Shown one piece after another: positions 7,450-15,310 of a stretch of 17,486 nucleotides of DNA. The number at the start of each line of letters is the position of its first letter. Within the stretch, counting starts at the first letter, position 1. The notes under the pieces were generated by a model. That model was not told the origin of the DNA. It saw only the letters and a program-made list of their open reading frames with translations, and made no database searches. The DNA is taken from NCBI GenBank assembly GCA_964404235.1, contig CAYOJL010000043.1, positions 1 through 17,486 on the forward strand, read 5' to 3'. The translations under genes were made by a program, and so were the position numbers. This DNA is from CACEUX01 sp964404235 (lineage in GTDB: Bacteria; Fidelibacterota; Marinisomatia; Marinisomatales; UBA1611).

Positions 7450-9183
7450 ATGACCTTATCATTCATAGACTGGTGTATTGTAGTGGCCTATTTTGCCATA
7501 TCATTGGCTATTGGACTCTGGGCCTCAAGAAATGCAGGGGATGATACAAGGTCCTTTTTTCTAGCGGGTCGGAATATGCCATGGTGGTTATTGGGAATTA
7601 GTATGGTAGCCACAACATTTTCAACAGACACTCCAAATCTAGTGACAGACCTTGTTAGAAGAGATGGGGTCTCAGGTAACTGGGGATGGTGGGCATTTCT
7701 ACTTACAGGGATGCTTACTGTTTTTGTTTATTCCAAGTTGTGGCACAGATCAGGTGTATTGACCGATATTGAATTCTATGAACTAAGATATAGCGGAAAA
7801 GCGGCAGCCTTTCTCAGGGGGTTTCGTGCAGTTTATCTGGGTCTGGTTTTCAATGTATTGGTCATGGGTGCTGTAAGTCTTGCAGCCATAAAATTTGGTG
7901 AGATCGTACTTGGGTTACCTGGATGGTTAACATTGCTGATCGCTGGTTCCATTACGATCGCATATTCAACATTGGGCGGATTAAAAGCTGTGATCATTAC
8001 AGATCTTATTCAATTCACGCTGGCAATGATCGGCTCTGTTTGGGCTATGTTATATATACTAGGACTTCCTGAGATCGGAGGACTCAGCAACCTCATAACA
8101 CACTCAAATGTCATTGATAAACTCTCTCTTATCCCAGACCTTTCCGACCCGGACGTATGGGTCCCGGTCCTTTTGGTACCACTGGCAGTGCAGTGGTGGG
8201 CAAGTTATTACCCTGGAGCTGAACCGGGAGGGGGTGGATATATTGCTCAACGTATGTTCTCCGCAAAGGATGAGTCAAATGCGTTGGGTGCAACCCTTCT
8301 ATTCAATGTAGCCCATTATGCGTTGAGACCTTGGCCTTGGATCCTGATCGCACTTTCTTCATTGGTCATTTATCCTGAACTATCAGATATACAAAAAGCA
8401 TTCCCAGATCTTCCATCGGATAAATTGGGTCACGATATAGCTTATCCTGCTATGCTTACTTTATTACCTGCAGGCCTACTTGGGTTGGTATCTGCCTCAT
8501 TGATCGCTGCTTTTATGAGTACGATGTCAACCCAGTTGAATCTAGGAGCTAGCTATCTTGTAAATGATCTCCATCACCGTTTTATTAAACCCAATGCATC
8601 CGAAAAAGAATTGGTCATGATGGGAAGAATTTTTACTGTTATATCGATCATTCTTGGTTCTGGTCTTGGTCTAGTACTGACCAGTGCCGGGCAGGCATTT
8701 AATTTATTACTCATGATCGGTGCGGGTACAGGTCTTATATATATCCTCCGCTGGTTCTGGTGGAGGATCAATGCTTATACAGAGATCGTTGCTATGATCA
8801 GTTCTCTTATCATAGCAGGGTACATGAATTTTGGAGGGCTTGAGATCGCTGGTTGGATGAAGATCGTGTATGGCGCATGCATCACTACAATAGTATGGGT
8901 CATTGCTACATATGTTACACCACCAGATAATGATGAGACCTTACAGAATTTTGTGAATAAGATCAATCCAGGTGGCCCCGGTTGGAAAAAATATTCAAGT
9001 GGAGTAACGACCGAACCTTGGGAGGTTCCTAAAGGTATTTTATCAATGGCCTTAGGATGTTTTTCAGTCTATGGTCTTCTCTTAGGTGTTGGTCAATTGA
9101 TCTATGGGAATATTTTTCCAGGGATGCTTATTTGTGGTTTAGGCTTGACCGCTTCAATTGGGCTATTAAAAATTTGGAAATAA
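7450..9183 (+). CDS. SSS-family sodium:sugar symporter (SLC5-like)
   Basis: This 577-residue inner-membrane protein has many hydrophobic spans, about 13-14 by eye, beginning with FIDWCIVVAYFAISLAIGLW. Family marks include the FFLAGRNMPWWLLGISMVAT segment (about 36-55), TLGGLKAVIITDLIQ (about 176-190), the polar loop GAEPGGGGYIAQRMFSAKDE (about 256-275), and FMSTMSTQLNLGASYLVNDL (about 355-374), where SSS transporters place their sodium-site Ser/Thr. It would carry a sugar or sugar derivative into the cell with Na+. Its neighbours point to galactose, GalNAc, fucose or a small oligosaccharide. The ATG follows the GH109 stop with no gap (TAG-ATG), indicating translational coupling. Its 3' end overlaps the likely TTG start of the kinase by 10 bases. 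The substrate cannot be read from sequence; the family also includes sialate, myo-inositol and glucose carriers. Confidence 0.92.
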   Translation: MTLSFIDWCIVVAYFAISLAIGLWASRNAGDDTRSFFLAGRNMPWWLLGISMVATTFSTDTPNLVTDLVRRDGVSGNWGWWAFLLTGMLTVFVYSKLWHRSGVLTDIEFYELRYSGKAAAFLRGFRAVYLGLVFNVLVMGAVSLAAIKFGEIVLGLPGWLTLLIAGSITIAYSTLGGLKAVIITDLIQFTLAMIGSVWAMLYILGLPEIGGLSNLITHSNVIDKLSLIPDLSDPDVWVPVLLVPLAVQWWASYYPGAEPGGGGYIAQRMFSAKDESNALGATLLFNVAHYALRPWPWILIALSSLVIYPELSDIQKAFPDLPSDKLGHDIAYPAMLTLLPAGLLGLVSASLIAAFMSTMSTQLNLGASYLVNDLHHRFIKPNASEKELVMMGRIFTVISIILGSGLGLVLTSAGQAFNLLLMIGAGTGLIYILRWFWWRINAYTEIVAMISSLIIAGYMNFGGLEIAGWMKIVYGACITTIVWVIATYVTPPDNDETLQNFVNKINPGGPGWKKYSSGVTTEPWEVPKGILSMALGCFSVYGLLLGVGQLIYGNIFPGMLICGLGLTASIGLLKIWK

Positions 9184-10226
9184 CCACGCCAGGGAGAATA
9201 TGTCTTTTTGGTGAGCACCAGGACTATCTTGGTCTACCGGTCATCGCAATGGCTATATCTTTAAGGGCAAATATTTCTGGAGATAAGAGATCAGACCGAC
9301 AGGTCATTATTCATAAACCTGATATAGAAGAGATCGAGAGGTTTTCACTTGATGATCTTAGTTATAATAAGCCAAGGGACTATTTCAAAAGCGCTATCAA
9401 TATATGCCATGCCGAGGGACTAACCTTTTCAAATGGATTTGAATGTGAGATAAAGAGTGGTATCCCTATTAAAGCTGGCACCAGTAGTTCATCTGCAATT
9501 ACTGTAAGCTGGATACATTTTCTATCACACATGGCTGATGAAAGGGTGAACTGGGACAAGCAGAAATTAGGAGAGCTCGCTTATAAAGCAGAGGTGACCG
9601 AATTTCAAGAGCCAGGTGGAATGATGGACCAATATAGTACCGCAATAGGAAATTTGTTATATATCGAATCAGAGCCTTCCATTGATATTCAACAATTGGA
9701 TGCATCACTAGGTAGTTTTGTTCTAGGGGATTCTGAAGATCCAAAAGAAACGCTAACAATACTTAAAAGATGCCGTGACATAAGACTCGAATTATTTAAT
9801 ACCATTCGTTTAAAGAATAAGGACTTTGATCTTCATTCATACGATGGGGGTCTTGATCTTTCTGATCTTAATGATGAAGAAAAAACCTTATTCCAAGGAA
9901 CCTTAAGAAACAGAGATATTTTAAGAGAGGCTAGGGTAGAACTGAAGAAGAGCAGTCCTGACCATCAACTTATAGGCTCACTTTTAAATGATCATCATAC
10001 TATTCTCAGAGATGATCTGTATGTAAGTACAAATAAGATAGAGGCAATGATCAATGCTGCGATCAATGCGGGTGCTTTTGGTGGAAAGATCAATGGTTCA
10101 GGCGGCGGCGGATGTATGTTTGCATATGCGCCAGAAGAACCTGAGGCTGTGGCGCATGCAATAGAATCAGTAGGTGGAAAAGCATATATAATATATGCTG
10201 ATGATGGAACAAACGTCTTAATTTGA
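9174..10226 (+). CDS. Galactokinase-like GHMP sugar kinase (TTG start)
   Basis: This kinase of 350 residues carries all three GHMP motifs. PGRICLFGEHQDYLG (6-20) is the galactokinase-type sugar-binding signature. GIPIKAGTSSSSA (96-108) is the ATP-binding loop, with the usual LGSS varied to TSSSS. KINGSGGGGCMFA (305-317) is motif 3. Asp152 in GGMMDQYS matches the catalytic base. It would phosphorylate galactose, GalNAc or a related sugar at C1. The in-frame ATG at 9057 lies deep in the symporter gene and would add 39 residues encoded by another gene's reading. The signature must sit within about ten residues of the N-terminus, so TTG 9174 (MEITTPGR...) is the best start, overlapping the symporter by 10 bases. 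The next gene is a sugar nucleotidyltransferase, giving a kinase-pyrophosphorylase pair. Substrate is uncertain, and N-acetylhexosamine 1-kinase activity is possible. Confidence 0.85.
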   Translation: MEITTPGRICLFGEHQDYLGLPVIAMAISLRANISGDKRSDRQVIIHKPDIEEIERFSLDDLSYNKPRDYFKSAINICHAEGLTFSNGFECEIKSGIPIKAGTSSSSAITVSWIHFLSHMADERVNWDKQKLGELAYKAEVTEFQEPGGMMDQYSTAIGNLLYIESEPSIDIQQLDASLGSFVLGDSEDPKETLTILKRCRDIRLELFNTIRLKNKDFDLHSYDGGLDLSDLNDEEKTLFQGTLRNRDILREARVELKKSSPDHQLIGSLLNDHHTILRDDLYVSTNKIEAMINAAINAGAFGGKINGSGGGGCMFAYAPEEPEAVAHAIESVGGKAYIIYADDGTNVLI

Positions 10227-10250
10227 TGAATAGAATAGGATAGGTTGATA

Positions 10251-11132
10251 ATGAAAGATATTACACTTTTGATCATGGCTGCAGGGATGGGTTCCAGATA
10301 TGGAGGGCTGAAACAATTGGATCCTGTGGGACCAAGTGGAGAGACCATTATAGATTATTCTGTATATGATGCCATACGTTCAGGGTTCAATAAGATCGTA
10401 TTTATAATTCGAAAAGACTTTGAAAAGGAATTCCAATCGCAGATCACCGATAAGTATCAGGATAGGATCAAGGTTGAATTTGCATTCCAAGATCTGAATG
10501 ATCTCCCACAAGGATTCAAATGTCCTGAAGGTAGGGTCAAGCCTTGGGGTACTGGCCATGCCATCTTGACCGCTTCTGAACTTATTCATGAACCATTCGT
10601 AGCCATAAATGGTGATGACTTTTATGGCCTAGAATCATTTAAGGTCGTAGCTGATTATTATCAGGGTGAAGGTGCAACCTTTTCAATGGTGGCGTTTCAG
10701 CTGGATAAAACACTATCTGAATTTGGGGGAGTGACCCGTGGCTTATGCACCGTAAAAGAAAGCTTTTTGGATACAGTAGTTGAGACAGCAGAGCTTAAGC
10801 GAACAGAAAAGGGTATATCATCAGATCGTGATATCGGATTAGATGGGAGTGAGCCCGTATCCATGAATGTATGGGGTTTTACGCCTGATCTATTTAAGCA
10901 TTTAAATGCTATGTTCATTGATTTTCTTAACAAGGAAGGCAATGAAATGAAGAGCGAATATCTTATTCCAACAGTGATCAATAACTTGATACGATCAGGT
11001 GAAAAGCAGGTACATGTTCTACGTACAAGTTCAAAGTGGTTCGGTGTGACATATAAAGAAGATAAACCATTTGTTAGTCAACAGATCCAAGAACTCATTG
11101 ATTATGATATTTATCCAAAACAATTATTTTAA
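10251..11132 (+). CDS. Sugar-1-phosphate nucleotidyltransferase
   Basis: This 293-residue protein with a nucleotidyltransferase Rossmann-like fold makes an NDP-sugar from NTP and a sugar-1-phosphate. The N-terminus LLIMAAGMGSRYGGLKQL (6-23) is the nucleotide-binding loop, a GxGxR variant with Lys21 in the usual Lys region. KPWGTGHAIL (97-106) contacts the base and phosphate in this fold. AINGDDFYG (118-126) holds the Asp that binds the metal. SMNVWGFTPDLF (about 203-214) is the core beta-strand that binds sugar in the RmlA/GalU group. There is no C-terminal acyltransferase helix. I start it at ATG 10251, six bases after an AGG; an upstream TTG at 10245 is less likely. It directly follows the GHMP kinase, so the two probably act in sequence on the same sugar. 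Whether it uses UTP, GTP or TTP is not visible. I recognise the family as common in Bacteroidetes-type genomes but know no assigned substrate. Confidence 0.83.
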   Translation: MKDITLLIMAAGMGSRYGGLKQLDPVGPSGETIIDYSVYDAIRSGFNKIVFIIRKDFEKEFQSQITDKYQDRIKVEFAFQDLNDLPQGFKCPEGRVKPWGTGHAILTASELIHEPFVAINGDDFYGLESFKVVADYYQGEGATFSMVAFQLDKTLSEFGGVTRGLCTVKESFLDTVVETAELKRTEKGISSDRDIGLDGSEPVSMNVWGFTPDLFKHLNAMFIDFLNKEGNEMKSEYLIPTVINNLIRSGEKQVHVLRTSSKWFGVTYKEDKPFVSQQIQELIDYDIYPKQLF

Positions 11133-11141
11133 TTTAGAATA

Positions 11142-14100
11142 TTGAAAGTTTTTTTAAATAGGATCGTAAAGTATAATTTTTCATTATTCATGTTATTGTC
11201 GGCATCAACACCCCCTGAGATAGAAGACCCATCCATTGTAGAGACCAATAAGGAGCCTGCTAGAGCTACTTTTTTTAATTTTGAATCAAAGAAGCTTGCC
11301 AAGAAAAATGAACCATCTATGTCAGGTCGTTACTTATCTTTAAATGGGATGTGGAAGTTCAATTGGGTGCGAGACCCATTAGATCGCCCAATAGATCTCT
11401 ACAAAATTGATTTTGATGATTCCAATTGGGATGAGATCGAGGTTCCTTCTAACTGGGAACTCAATGGTTATGGTGTGCCTATCTATTTAAATCATCCTTA
11501 TGAGTTCACATATGAACCGGATCCTCCAAATATTCCTGAGGGATATAATCCAGTTGGTTCTTACCGGAAAGATTTTAATATACCAGGGGATTGGGACGAT
11601 CATCGGATCGTGATCCATTTTGGTGCTGTCAAATCTGCTTTTTTCATTTGGGTGAATGGTAAAAAGGTCGGTTATAGCCAAGGCAGCAAATTACCTGCAG
11701 AGTTTGATATTACTGAATATGTCAAAATGGGAAATAATGTTGTGGCATTACAGGTCTATAGATGGTCAGATGGTACCTATTTAGAGTGCCAGGATTTCTG
11801 GCGGATCAGTGGCATTGAACGAGATGTATATCTGTATGCCGAGCCTAACATAAGGGTCACGGATCTTTGGGCCAAGACACCATTGGATGAAAGCTTTAAG
11901 AATGGTCTATTCGAGGTTGAGATCGATATCAGGAATGATAAGACCGTTGAGGAAAAAATATCTGTACATACAGAATTATTCAAACCAAATGGTAGGCGTG
12001 TTTATAATAAAACAGATAGGGTGATGATCCCGGGTGATGCACAGATAAAACATATATTCAAAAAACAAATTTTGGATGTGGATGCATGGACGGCAGAGAC
12101 ACCACACCTTTATACTGTTCAGGTTACTCTAAAAAAAGGATATAGTGTCATTACATCTTTGAGTGATGAGATCGGATTTAGGACAATAGAGGTTACCAAT
12201 GGACAATTATTGGTCAATGGCCAACCCATTTTGATCAAAGGGGTAAATCGTCATGAGCATGATCCTGACAAGGGACATGTCATAAGTCGTGAGCTTATGG
12301 AACAAGATATCAAACTGATGAAAGAGTTCAATATAAACACGGTTCGTACCAGTCACTATCCAGCAGACCCGTACTGGTATGATCTATGTGACAGGTATGG
12401 TCTATATGTTATAGATGAGGCAAATATCGAGAGCCATGGAATGGGTTATCATCCCGATAGAACCTTAGGTAATAAAGCAGAATGGTATTTAGCTCATCTA
12501 ACACGCATTCAGAGAATGGTAGAGCGAGACAAGAATCATCCTTCTATCATTATGTGGTCTATGGGAAATGAAGGTGGTGATGGAGTAAACTTCATTGCCT
12601 GCTCAAACTGGTTACGTGCTAGAGATCCTTCTAGACCTGTACACTATGAACGTGCAGAAGATAGAGACCATGTTGACATTTATACACCCATGTATCCTGG
12701 GGTAGAATGGTTGAAAAAATGGGCTAGAAAAAAGCATGAACGGCCTCTTATCATGTGTGAATATATGCATGCAATGGGTAATAGTCTTGGAGGGATGTCA
12801 GACTATTGGGACCTCATACGTAAAGAGCCTCAATTACAGGGAGGTTGTATCTGGGATTGGGTAGACCAGGGTTTACGAAAGACATCAGAAGATGGAAAGA
12901 TATTTTTTGCTTATGGTGGTGATTTTGGCCCTCCAGACACACCTAGCGATGGGAACTTCTTGATCAATGGTCTTATCCAGCCAGATCGAAGACCTAATCC
13001 ACATTTTTATGAGGCCAAAAAAGCATATCAGAACTTTTTGGTAAGATCAGTAGGCTTGGATGACTTCTTGATCGAGATCATAAATGAACATTTTTTTATC
13101 AGTTCTAAAGAATATTTGATATCATGGAAATTGAGGGCAGATGGCAGGACAATTCAATCTGGGAAATTTGATCGCCTGGTCCTTAAGCCACAAGAAAGTA
13201 AGCATATTAAGGTCCCTGTGAGTGAATTCAATATGGAGGCTCTAACGGAATATTTTTTAGAGATTGAATTCAGGCTGAAAAATGATAAAGGATTGTTAAA
13301 AGCCGATTATCTTGTGGCATGGGAACAATTGCCCATTGTGAATTACGCGACTATCAAAAATGGTCATAAAATAGCTCACAGTTCATACTTAGATGATATG
13401 CCTTCTTTTGATAGCGTAGTGGAATCAGATCAAGATGTTGTCATAGTTGGTGATTCATTTGAGATAGTATTCTCTAAGATAAAAGGAACATTAGAGTCCT
13501 GGTCAATTAAGGGTAAGGAGTATCTGGTAGATGGACCCATGCCAAATTTTTGGAGGACACCGATCGATAATGATTTTGGAAACAATATGCCTGAACGATC
13601 AGCGGTTTGGAGAAAAGCAAGCCAAAACCAACAGGTAAAAGATATACAGATCACAAATAATAAAAACTTCGTAGGGATCCAGACCGATTTTGATTACCCT
13701 GATCTAAATTCAAATGGAAAGATGATCTATAGTATCTATGGAGATGGAAGGATATTGGTGACCCATGGTTTTCATCCCAATGGTTCTGGCCTACCTGATC
13801 TACCAAAATTTGGTACTACAATGTCCATCTCAAAAGAATATAATAATATGGCCTGGTTCGGTAGAGGCCCTCATGAGAGCTATATTGATCGAAAATCAAG
13901 TGCTAGGGTAGATATATTCTCTGGAAAAGTATCTGAACAATATCATCCATATGTCAGACCCCAAGAAAATGGTAATAAAACAGATGTACGGTGGGCAACC
14001 TTTACTAATGAAGATGGAGAAGGTATCATGTTCAGTGGATTCTTATCTTTGAATGCTAGCCACTTTATACCTGAAGATTTTGATGATGGATTCATCATGG

Positions 14101-14363
14101 ATAAACAAGGTAGGTCATTAAATGTCAGGAAAAATAAGAAACAAATGCACACAACGGACCTTGTGGAAAGAGATCTTGTTCATCTAGATATTGACCATAA
14201 ACAAATGGGTGTCGCAGGAGAGGATAGCTGGGGAGCACAGCCGCTAAAAAAATATAAGATAGAACCAAAAAAATATACGTATCATTTTATAATGACCCCA
14301 TTTAACGCAAATGATGATCCTATGGATATATATAAAAATGCTCTATATGATGATGAAAAATAG
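11142..14363 (+). CDS. lacZ: Exported LacZ-type beta-galactosidase, GH2
   Basis: This 1073-residue enzyme would cleave terminal beta-galactose. Domains in order: signal peptide (about 1-23, basic n-region then FSLFMLLSAS); GH2 sugar-binding jellyroll (about 60-225, LNGMWKFNW, EVPSNWELNGYG); Ig-like domain to about 345; TIM barrel (LIKGVNRHEHDPDKG, NTVRTSHYPADPYWYDLCD, YVIDEANIESHG); a second beta-sandwich; and a Bgal_small_N domain (about 780-1065, NFWRTPIDNDFG). Catalytic residues are Glu477 (acid/base, MWSMGNEGG) and Glu540 (nucleophile, PLIMCEYMHAMGNS). These match Glu461 and Glu537 of E. coli LacZ, and the length is close to that enzyme's. The start is TTG 11142, because the next in-frame ATG (11190) would delete the signal peptide. 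It lies nine bases after the nucleotidyltransferase. Together with GH29 and GH109 it suggests a Fuc/GalNAc/Gal glycan. Export implies action in the periplasm or outside the cell. Confidence 0.93.
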   Translation: MKVFLNRIVKYNFSLFMLLSASTPPEIEDPSIVETNKEPARATFFNFESKKLAKKNEPSMSGRYLSLNGMWKFNWVRDPLDRPIDLYKIDFDDSNWDEIEVPSNWELNGYGVPIYLNHPYEFTYEPDPPNIPEGYNPVGSYRKDFNIPGDWDDHRIVIHFGAVKSAFFIWVNGKKVGYSQGSKLPAEFDITEYVKMGNNVVALQVYRWSDGTYLECQDFWRISGIERDVYLYAEPNIRVTDLWAKTPLDESFKNGLFEVEIDIRNDKTVEEKISVHTELFKPNGRRVYNKTDRVMIPGDAQIKHIFKKQILDVDAWTAETPHLYTVQVTLKKGYSVITSLSDEIGFRTIEVTNGQLLVNGQPILIKGVNRHEHDPDKGHVISRELMEQDIKLMKEFNINTVRTSHYPADPYWYDLCDRYGLYVIDEANIESHGMGYHPDRTLGNKAEWYLAHLTRIQRMVERDKNHPSIIMWSMGNEGGDGVNFIACSNWLRARDPSRPVHYERAEDRDHVDIYTPMYPGVEWLKKWARKKHERPLIMCEYMHAMGNSLGGMSDYWDLIRKEPQLQGGCIWDWVDQGLRKTSEDGKIFFAYGGDFGPPDTPSDGNFLINGLIQPDRRPNPHFYEAKKAYQNFLVRSVGLDDFLIEIINEHFFISSKEYLISWKLRADGRTIQSGKFDRLVLKPQESKHIKVPVSEFNMEALTEYFLEIEFRLKNDKGLLKADYLVAWEQLPIVNYATIKNGHKIAHSSYLDDMPSFDSVVESDQDVVIVGDSFEIVFSKIKGTLESWSIKGKEYLVDGPMPNFWRTPIDNDFGNNMPERSAVWRKASQNQQVKDIQITNNKNFVGIQTDFDYPDLNSNGKMIYSIYGDGRILVTHGFHPNGSGLPDLPKFGTTMSISKEYNNMAWFGRGPHESYIDRKSSARVDIFSGKVSEQYHPYVRPQENGNKTDVRWATFTNEDGEGIMFSGFLSLNASHFIPEDFDDGFIMDKQGRSLNVRKNKKQMHTTDLVERDLVHLDIDHKQMGVAGEDSWGAQPLKKYKIEPKKYTYHFIMTPFNANDDPMDIYKNALYDDEK

Positions 14364-14389
14364 GTTATACCTTATAAAGATATTATACA

Positions 14390-15226
14390 TTGAAGATATC
14401 GGTCATTATTCCCACCTATAATAGGAGGCATACCCTACAAAGAGCTATTGATTCTGTGGCCAATCAAACATTCGAACCCTTTGAGATCATTATAATTGAT
14501 GATGGTTCTCAAGATGGAACAAAGGAGTGGATTAAAGAAAAGTATTCTTCGATCAAATATATATATCAATCTAATAATGGTGTGAGCTCAGCAAGAAATA
14601 AAGGGATTAACTTGGCTCAAGGATCCTGGGTAGCGCTATTGGATTCTGATGATGAGTGGATGCCTGAAAAATTAGAATATCAGATAAGATTTATAGATAA
14701 GAATCCAGGTTCTATTTTTTGTCATACGAATGAGATATGGATCAGAAATGGTATTCGTGTGAATCAAATGAAGAAACACAAAAAATATGGAGGTAATATT
14801 TTTAAGCATTGTTTAGATATTTGCAGAATTTCTCCATCATCTTCTTTAATAAAGAAAAAAGTGTTTGAAGATGTAGGCCTTTTTGATGAGTCACTGAGTG
14901 TTTGTGAGGATTATGATCTATGGCTACGAATAACAGCCAAATATCCTGTCCTATTTTTAAATGAACCGATGATCAAAAAATATGGCGGCCATGCTGATCA
15001 ATTATCCAAGGTACCTGAAGGTATTGAGCAATATCGTATCAGGTCCTTAGAAAAAATATTATCAAGGAGTATACTTAAAGGAGACCATTTTCAATCTGCT
15101 AAGGATATGTTAATACATAAATTAAAGATATATGCCAGAGGATTGAAAAAAAGGAATAGATCTGAGGAATTAAGATCTATAGAAAAAAAGATTGAGGATT
15201 GGCTTATTATACCAAACTTGAACTAG
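14390..15226 (+). CDS. Family 2 glycosyltransferase
   Basis: This 278-residue GT-A enzyme would add a sugar from an NDP-sugar donor to an unknown acceptor. It opens with KISVIIPTYNRRHTL (2-16), has IIIIDDGSQDGT (33-44) for nucleotide binding, GVSSARNKGI (64-73), and ALLDSDDEW (82-90) as the DXD metal site. The segment VCEDYDLWLRI (171-181) carries the ED motif usually assigned to the catalytic base region. The C-terminal 60 residues are Lys/Arg-rich and helical, with no membrane span, so it is probably cytoplasmic and loosely membrane-associated. The start is TTG 14390, just after the nine bases TATTATACA. The gap to the GH2 gene is 26 bases, so it may be the last gene of the operon. It is AT-rich with many Lys codons. 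A biosynthetic enzyme at the end of a breakdown operon is unexpected. It may use the NDP-sugar made by the nucleotidyltransferase, but that is inference. Confidence 0.88.
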   Translation: MKISVIIPTYNRRHTLQRAIDSVANQTFEPFEIIIIDDGSQDGTKEWIKEKYSSIKYIYQSNNGVSSARNKGINLAQGSWVALLDSDDEWMPEKLEYQIRFIDKNPGSIFCHTNEIWIRNGIRVNQMKKHKKYGGNIFKHCLDICRISPSSSLIKKKVFEDVGLFDESLSVCEDYDLWLRITAKYPVLFLNEPMIKKYGGHADQLSKVPEGIEQYRIRSLEKILSRSILKGDHFQSAKDMLIHKLKIYARGLKKRNRSEELRSIEKKIEDWLIIPNLN

Positions 15227-15310
15227 ATTTGAAGGCTAAGCAATTATATGAGTTCTTTATTCATATAGAACGTATTATAGATATACAGCATACTTGGGTA
15301 TATTATACAA
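15227..15310. other. AT-rich intergenic region before the C25 protease, with weak stem-loop
   Basis: This gap of 84 bases is the largest in the window. TATATGA (15245-15251) and TCATATA (15261-15267) could pair as a seven-base, AT-rich stem with a nine-base loop, but no T run follows, so it is not a convincing terminator. Two TATTATA words (15273-15279 and 15301-15307) are possible -10 elements for the protease. The second is one to three bases from the ATG region and would give a leaderless or near-leaderless message. No Shine-Dalgarno site is visible before ATG 15311. Confidence 0.3.

Noticed and set aside
9057..9173. N-terminal extension of the kinase starting at ATG 9057
   Set aside because: These codons are the symporter gene read in another frame, and the extension would push the conserved galactokinase signature far from the N-terminus; TTG 9174 fits the family.
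9174..10226. Mevalonate kinase or L-fucokinase
   Set aside because: The first motif has GEHQDYLG as in galactokinases; fucokinases have a GGWSDTPP-like version, and the context is sugar use, not isoprenoid synthesis.
9995..10348. Minus-strand ORF of 117 residues
   Set aside because: It lies opposite the end of the kinase and the start of the nucleotidyltransferase, both well supported; its Pro/Ile/Ser composition is typical of antisense reading.
15245..15267. Rho-independent terminator
   Set aside because: The stem is seven AT-rich pairs with a nine-base loop and no following T run, so it is too weak to call.
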